Assembly: GCF_014054985.1 (NCBI RefSeq)
Contig: NZ_CP059569.1
Location: 744,001 to 808,000, forward strand
Length of the DNA: 64,000 nucleotides
DNA from: Kingella oralis
Lineage (GTDB): Bacteria; Pseudomonadota; Gammaproteobacteria; Burkholderiales; Neisseriaceae
Direction of reading: 5' to 3'
Part shown: positions 59,602 to 64,000 of the stretch, one piece after another
Layout: every line of letters begins with the position of its first letter
How positions within the stretch are numbered: the first letter of the stretch is position 1
Program-made: the position numbers and the translations under genes
The notes under the pieces: generated by a model
Told to the model about the DNA's origin: nothing
The model's input: the letters and a program-made list of their open reading frames with translations, nothing else
The model's database searches: none

Positions 59602-60906
59602 TTACGCCCACACCAGCAAGGCATGGTTGCGCTTGCCGCGTTTGATAATGGTGTATTTGCCAAAGCGTTTGTGCGCGTCGGTGAGCAGATACAAATCATC
59701 GGGTTTCTCGGCGGCGTGGTTGGGGTTGTTGGCTTCGGCGGGGCTGCCGTTAATCAACACCGCGTTGCTTTGCACAAAGCCGCGCGCTTCCTTGTTGGAT
59801 TTTGCCAAACCCGCTTGCACCAACGCTTCCACCACATTCAGGCTGCCTGAATGGGAAACGTGCAGCGCGGGCAAGCCGTCCAGCGCCAGTTGCGCGTAAT
59901 CCTGCTCGGTGAGGCTGCTTTCGTCGCCCGAAAACAGGCTTTGCGTGATGCGTTGCGCGGCTTCCAGCGCGGCTTCGCCGTGAATCAGGCGCGTCATTTC
60001 TTCGGCGAGGATGCGTTGTGCTTCGGGTTTGGCGCTGCTGGCTTTATCCGCCGCTTCAATCGCGTCAATTTGTTCTAGGGTTAAGAAAGTAAAATATTTC
60101 AAGAATTTATACACATCGGCATCGGCGACTTTGAGCCAGAATTGGTAGAACTGGTAGGGCGAGGTTTTGGCGGCGTTGAGCCACACCGCGCCGCCTTCGG
60201 TTTTGCCGAATTTGGTGCCGTCGGCTTTGGTAACCAGCGGCAGCGTCATGCCGTGCACGGTTTTGTGGTTGAGGCGGCGGGTGGTTTCCGTGCCCCATGT
60301 GATGTTGCCCCATTGGTCGGAGCCGCCGATTTCCAGTTGCACGTTGTGGCGCAGGTTGAGCTGGGCAAAGTCGTAGCCTTGCAGCAGCGCGTAGGAAAAT
60401 TCGGTGAACGAGATGCCTTGGTCTTCGCGCTCAATGCGTTGTTTTACCGATTCTTTTGCCAGCATGGCGTTCACGGAAAAATGCTTGCCGATGTCGCGCA
60501 GAAAATCCAAGCAGTTCATGCTGCCGAACCAATTGGCGTTGTTTTCCATAATGGCGGGGTTTTCGCTGTCAAATTTTAAAAACGGCGTGAGCTGGTTTTT
60601 GATGCTTTCCACCCAGCCTGCCACGGTTTCGGGCGTGTTCAGGCTGCGTTCTACCGCTTTGAAGCTGGGGTCGCCAATCATGCCCGTTGCCCCGCCCACC
60701 AGCGCCACGGGCGTGTGCCCTGCGTTTTGGAAGCGGCGCAACACCAACACGGGCAACAAATGCCCGATGTGCAAGCTATCGGCGGTGGGGTCAAAGCCGC
60801 AATAGAGCGCGATTTTTTCGTTGTCCAACAGCTTGGAGAGTTCGTTGATGTCGGTGGTTTGGGCAATCAGCCCGCGGGCTTGGAGGTCTTGCAATAAGGG
60901 GTTCAT
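59602..60906 (-). CDS. tyrS: Tyrosyl-tRNA synthetase
   Basis: 434 residues. Class I motifs: YCGFDPTADSLHIGHLLPVLVL (HIGH region, about 38-55) and TKADGTKFGKTEGGAVWL in the KMSKS position. The C-terminal S4-like RNA-binding domain has ARGFVQSNAVLINGSPAE. Length suits TyrRS of the E. coli type. Preceded by a GGAAA-type ribosome site. An in-frame DUS encodes SGSLNVVEALV. Confidence 0.97.
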   Translation of the reverse strand: MNPLLQDLQARGLIAQTTDINELSKLLDNEKIALYCGFDPTADSLHIGHLLPVLVLRRFQNAGHTPVALVGGATGMIGDPSFKAVERSLNTPETVAGWVESIKNQLTPFLKFDSENPAIMENNANWFGSMNCLDFLRDIGKHFSVNAMLAKESVKQRIEREDQGISFTEFSYALLQGYDFAQLNLRHNVQLEIGGSDQWGNITWGTETTRRLNHKTVHGMTLPLVTKADGTKFGKTEGGAVWLNAAKTSPYQFYQFWLKVADADVYKFLKYFTFLTLEQIDAIEAADKASSAKPEAQRILAEEMTRLIHGEAALEAAQRITQSLFSGDESSLTEQDYAQLALDGLPALHVSHSGSLNVVEALVQAGLAKSNKEARGFVQSNAVLINGSPAEANNPNHAAEKPDDLYLLTDAHKRFGKYTIIKRGKRNHALLVWA

Positions 60907-61048
60907 AAGTTTCCGATTTCCAATAAAAGGCAGCCTGAAAACGGTTCAGGCTGCGGTTGAATGACGGGGCGGATTTTAAAGCATTTTTAGGCTGCCTGAA
61001 AGCCGGCGCGCGCGGTTCGGTTGGCAAAACGGGCGGGCAAAGGCAAGG

Positions 61049-61696
61049 CTATGCGCCCGTGGCATCGTGTTCTTCGCGCCCGGCATCGGCAGCCTGAAAA
61101 GTCTCAAACCAGCCTGCCACCACTTCGTTGACTTCGTCCGTGCCTTGTTTTTTCAAGCTGGAAAATAGTTGCACCGAAACGCTTTGCCGTTCGGCAAACG
61201 GCTTCAAGGCTTTTTGCACGGCGGCAAGGGTTTTGATTTGCTCGTTTTTGGATAATTTGTCGGCTTTGGAAAGCAGGATGTGCACGGGGCGGCCCGTGAG
61301 CGCGAAAAAGTCCAGCATTTGGATGTCCAGCGGCTTCATCGGATGGCGCACGTCCATAATCAACACCAAGCCAATCAACTGTTTGCGCGTTTGCAAATAA
61401 TCGCCCAGCAGCTTCACCCAATGTGCGCGGACGGCTTCGGGCACTTGCGCGTAGCCGTAGCCGGGCAAATCCACCATAAAGTTGCCGTTTGCCAGCTCAA
61501 AAAAATTGATGTGCTGCGTGCGCCCCGGGGTTTTGGACACATACGCCAAGCGCACATGGCTGCATAACGTATTGATTGCGCTGGATTTGCCCGCATTGCT
61601 GCGCCCCACGAAGGCGATTTCGGCGGGCGTGTCGGGCAGGTCTTTTAAGTGGTTTACGGTGGTGAAAAATTGGGCGTTTTGGAATAGATTGTTCAT
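61049..61696 (-). CDS. engB: Ribosome biogenesis GTPase EngB/YsxC
   Basis: 215 residues. G1 is VGRSNAGKSSAIN (about 31-43), then TPGRTQHINFFEL, DLPGYGYAQVPEAVRAHW (G3) and LLSKADKLSK (G4). EngB helps assemble the large ribosomal subunit and is usually essential. The ATG at 61696 gives the canonical start; the ORF reads on upstream into the divergent cytochrome c4 gene and is not coding there. An in-frame DUS near the C-terminus encodes FQAADAG. Confidence 0.95.
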   Translation of the reverse strand: MNNLFQNAQFFTTVNHLKDLPDTPAEIAFVGRSNAGKSSAINTLCSHVRLAYVSKTPGRTQHINFFELANGNFMVDLPGYGYAQVPEAVRAHWVKLLGDYLQTRKQLIGLVLIMDVRHPMKPLDIQMLDFFALTGRPVHILLSKADKLSKNEQIKTLAAVQKALKPFAERQSVSVQLFSSLKKQGTDEVNEVVAGWFETFQAADAGREEHDATGA

Positions 61697-61793
61697 GGCT
61701 GTAAAGATTTGTGAATTTGGTATAGAATACCACGTTTGAAAGATTCTCGGTTTTGAACCGCTACACAATATAAAAAATTCAGGAGCACTTTTC

Positions 61794-62414
61794 ATGAAAC
61801 GTTTAACTCTGTTGGCAATTTTTGCTGCTTGCGGCTTGGCTTCGGCAGCGCCTGATTTAAGCAAAGGCAAGCAGGCGGCTATGGTTTGTTCAGGCTGCCA
61901 CATGGTGGATGGCAACAGCACCATCGCCATGTATCCCAAAATCGCGGGGCAGCATTCGGATTACATTTTCAAACAAATGCTGGACATCAAAAAAGGCGAG
62001 CGCAAAACCGGCAATTCCGCGGTGATGGCGCCCATCGTGCAAAACATGAGCGAAGCCGATATGCACAACATCGCCGCTTATTTCGCCACGCAGCAGGCCA
62101 AAGCGGGCGAAGCCAACCCTAAAGCCAACCCCGAGTTAGGCAAAACCATTTTCCGTTCGGGCCTGCCCGGCAAGAGCATCCCGGCGTGCATGTCGTGCCA
62201 CGGGCCTGCGGGTGCGGGCTATCCTGCGGGCGGCACAACGTTTTCAGGTTTTCCGCGCGTAGGCGGGCAGCATGAGGGCTATATCGCCGACCAACTGCAT
62301 CTGTATGCCAAAGGCGAGCGCAAATCGCCCAACAGCATCATGGAAGACATCGCTTCGCGCATGAGCGAAGACGACATCCGCGCGGTGAGCACTTATATCC
62401 AAGGCTTGAAATAA
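61794..62414 (+). CDS. Dihaem cytochrome c4
   Basis: 206 residues. Signal peptide ends near ASA (18), then two tandem cytochrome c domains with haem motifs CSGCH (Cys32, Cys35) and CMSCH. The repeat is visible as YPKIAGQHSDYIFKQMLDIKKGERK and FPRVGGQHEGYIADQLHLYAKGERK. Periplasmic electron carrier feeding terminal oxidases. CAGGAGC ribosome site. Followed by resB, as in known neisserial order. A DUS-like word in the first haem motif is noted in findings. Confidence 0.94.
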   Translation: MKRLTLLAIFAACGLASAAPDLSKGKQAAMVCSGCHMVDGNSTIAMYPKIAGQHSDYIFKQMLDIKKGERKTGNSAVMAPIVQNMSEADMHNIAAYFATQQAKAGEANPKANPELGKTIFRSGLPGKSIPACMSCHGPAGAGYPAGGTTFSGFPRVGGQHEGYIADQLHLYAKGERKSPNSIMEDIASRMSEDDIRAVSTYIQGLK

Positions 62415-62426
62415 TCGTTTTATGCT

Positions 62427-62468
62427 TTTCAGGCTGCCTAATGGTAAACAGCGTTAGGCAGCCTGAAA
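62427..62468 (+). terminator. DUS hairpin between cytochrome c4 and resB
   Basis: Fifteen-base arms (62427-62441 and 62454-62468) make a perfect stem just after the cytochrome c4 stop. A partial terminator here would set lower resB expression unless a promoter follows. Confidence 0.6.
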
Positions 62469-62544
62469 TGTATTTTGCATTGCTTTTTCAGGCTGCCTAT
62501 AATCGCTGCCTGAGCCGTCTTAACCTTTTTTAAACATTCTTGCC

Positions 62545-64000
62545 ATGTCTTTATCGTCTCCGCCCAAAATCCCTTTTATCCGCCGCCCGTGGTTTGCTTT
62601 TTTCAGCTCCATGCGCTTTGCGGTGGCGCTGCTTTCGGTGTTGGCGATTGCTTCTGTTGTCGGCACGGTGTTGCAGCAAAATCAGCCCAAGCAAAATTAT
62701 GTGGTCAAATTTGGCGCGTTTTGGACGGAAATCTTTGAATTTTTGGGGCTGTTTGACGTGTATGCTTCGGCGTGGTTCACGCTGATTATGCTGTTTTTGG
62801 TGTTGAGCACGAGCTTATGCTTATGGCGCAATGTGCCGCCGTTTTTGCGCGAAATGCGCTCGTTTCGCACCAACACCACCGTCAAATCGCTCGCGCACAT
62901 GAAACACACCGCGCTGTTGCCTCGCGATATAGGCAGCCTAAAAACGGAAATCGCGGCGAAATATTGGCAGGTAAACGGCTTTCAAACGCGCATCACGCCG
63001 CGCGAGGATGGCAGCGTGTTGCTGTCGGCAAAAAAAGGCGCGATGAACAAATGGGGCTATATTTTTGCCCACGCGGCGATTATTGTGATTTGCTTGGGCG
63101 GCTTGGTGGACAGCAATTTGCTGCTAAAAATCGGCATGCTCACGGGCAAGATTGTGCCCGATACCAGCAGCCAATACGCGCGTGATTTTCAGGCTGCATC
63201 GCGCTTGTCGGCGAGCAATTTATCGTTTCGCGCCAATGCCGAAGTGATGGAAGGGCAAACAATAGAAGCGGCGTTTATCAATGCCGACAAGGGCTTGCTG
63301 CTGCAAGAGTTGCCGTTTACGCTGGAATTGAAAAAGTTTCACATTGATTTTTACAACACGGGCATGCCCAAAGATTTTGCCAGCGATATTGTGGTAACCG
63401 ATAAGGCAAGCGGCAAGCGCGTGGCGCAGACCATTCGCGTGAACCATCCGCTCACCATCAACGGCATCACGATTTATCAATCCACCTATGGCGATGGCGG
63501 CTCGGATGTGCGCTTCCAAAGCTGGGATTTGCGCGGGGCAAACCCGCCCGTGTCGCTGGATGCGGTGTCGCAGCGCAGCTTCCCGCTGGATATGGGCACG
63601 GAAAAATATCAGTTTGAGCTGGGCGAACTGCGCGTGTTTAACGTGGAAAACACGGCGGCGGGCGAAACTGCCCAGCACGATGTGCGCAGCGTGGCGCAGC
63701 CCAAGCAGTTTCAAAACGTAGGTCCAACGATTAGTTTCAAGCTGCGCGATGCGGCTGGGCAGGCGCATGAGTATGTGAACTATATGCTGCCGTTGGAGCG
63801 CGAGGGGGCGAAGTTTTTTGCCACGGGCGAGCGCAGCGACATCAACGCGCCGTATCGCTGGCTGATGCTGCCCGCCGACCAAAACAACAAGCTAGACAGC
63901 TTTATGGCGTTGCGCGCCACCTTGATGCAGCCTGAAAAACGCGCGCAGATTGTGCAAACGGCGGTGAGCAATGTGAACGAGAATATGCGCGGCGATTTCA
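62545..64000 (+). CDS. resB: Cytochrome c biogenesis protein ResB/CcsB, 3' end beyond window
   Basis: At least 485 residues; the frame continues past base 64000. The N-terminal pair of membrane segments FFSSMRFAVALLSVLAIASVVGTVLQQNQ and FTLIMLFLVLSTSLCLWRNVPPFLREMRSF is the ResB/Ccs1 signature. A third segment (about 175-190, WGYIFAHAAIIVICLGGLVD) and a large periplasmic domain follow. With ResC/CcsA it forms the system II apparatus that delivers haem to apocytochromes, fitting the upstream dihaem cytochrome. The start at 62545 is the first ATG of the conserved part. An in-frame DUS encodes RDFQAASRL. Confidence 0.9.
   Translation, partial: MSLSSPPKIPFIRRPWFAFFSSMRFAVALLSVLAIASVVGTVLQQNQPKQNYVVKFGAFWTEIFEFLGLFDVYASAWFTLIMLFLVLSTSLCLWRNVPPFLREMRSFRTNTTVKSLAHMKHTALLPRDIGSLKTEIAAKYWQVNGFQTRITPREDGSVLLSAKKGAMNKWGYIFAHAAIIVICLGGLVDSNLLLKIGMLTGKIVPDTSSQYARDFQAASRLSASNLSFRANAEVMEGQTIEAAFINADKGLLLQELPFTLELKKFHIDFYNTGMPKDFASDIVVTDKASGKRVAQTIRVNHPLTINGITIYQSTYGDGGSDVRFQSWDLRGANPPVSLDAVSQRSFPLDMGTEKYQFELGELRVFNVENTAAGETAQHDVRSVAQPKQFQNVGPTISFKLRDAAGQAHEYVNYMLPLEREGAKFFATGERSDINAPYRWLMLPADQNNKLDSFMALRATLMQPEKRAQIVQTAVSNVNENMRGDF

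Overview
This window reads as a chromosomal segment from the family Neisseriaceae. The strongest clue is the 12-base word AGGCAGCCTGAA (complement TTCAGGCTGCCT), present in very large numbers in both orientations, alone, as inverted pairs behind genes, and inside reading frames. It is a DNA uptake sequence (DUS) dialect of the Kingella/Eikenella-like branch rather than the ATGCCGTCTGAA form of Neisseria proper. Gene content agrees: an mtrR-mtrCDE efflux locus, a cytochrome c4-resB pair, pilU, a RecX close to the neisserial form, and many housekeeping genes in scattered short operons. Codon use is GC-rich except for a few AT-rich accessory genes.

Layout. 1-7.0 kb: the 3' part of an AsmA-like gene, a 1.35-kb repeat-rich gap with a three-repeat orphan CRISPR remnant, and recB on the minus strand. 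7.0-13.6 kb: ridA-like, gph, recX, an RluA-family pseudouridine synthase, hisS-yfgM and dusC. 13.56-15.9 kb: an apparently acquired patch holding the 3' half of a pyrB gene, a surface lipoprotein with an Xaa-Pro linker and a divergent GH16/lectin-like domain, and uptake-like words of a different dialect. 15.9-22.7 kb: mtrE, mtrD, mtrC and divergent mtrR. 22.9-29.8 kb: cycA, cca, a PCuAC copper chaperone, fdx, a monohaem cytochrome c, tRNA-Arg(CCG), sirB2-like, DUF3108 and purN. 30-36.7 kb: argS, rluE, an Lrp-type regulator, pilU and typA. 37-48 kb: an AT-rich membrane protein, rsmE, an IMPase-family enzyme, tsaD, lipoproteins, ETF-QO, crcB, a DUF455 ferritin-like protein, lolA and ubiB. 49-64 kb: scpB, a CAP-domain protein, accA, murI, argH, thyA, gshB, DUF2322, upp, a rhomboid protease, tyrS, engB, cytochrome c4 and the start of resB.

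Most genes are ordinary metabolism, translation and envelope functions. The mtr locus is the clearest regulated unit: a TetR repressor gene faces the pump operon across a short region with a palindrome beside a -10 box. The genome-plasticity theme is strong. DUS, a pilus ATPase gene (pilU) and recB/recX fit a naturally transformable organism. Gaps carry MITE-like elements with TWA target duplications, a two-hairpin dispersed repeat, and DUS inverted pairs acting as probable terminators. The most interesting region is 13.56-15.5 kb, where a gene fragment, a foreign-looking surface gene and a different DUS dialect occur together. This suggests acquisition from a related species by transformation.
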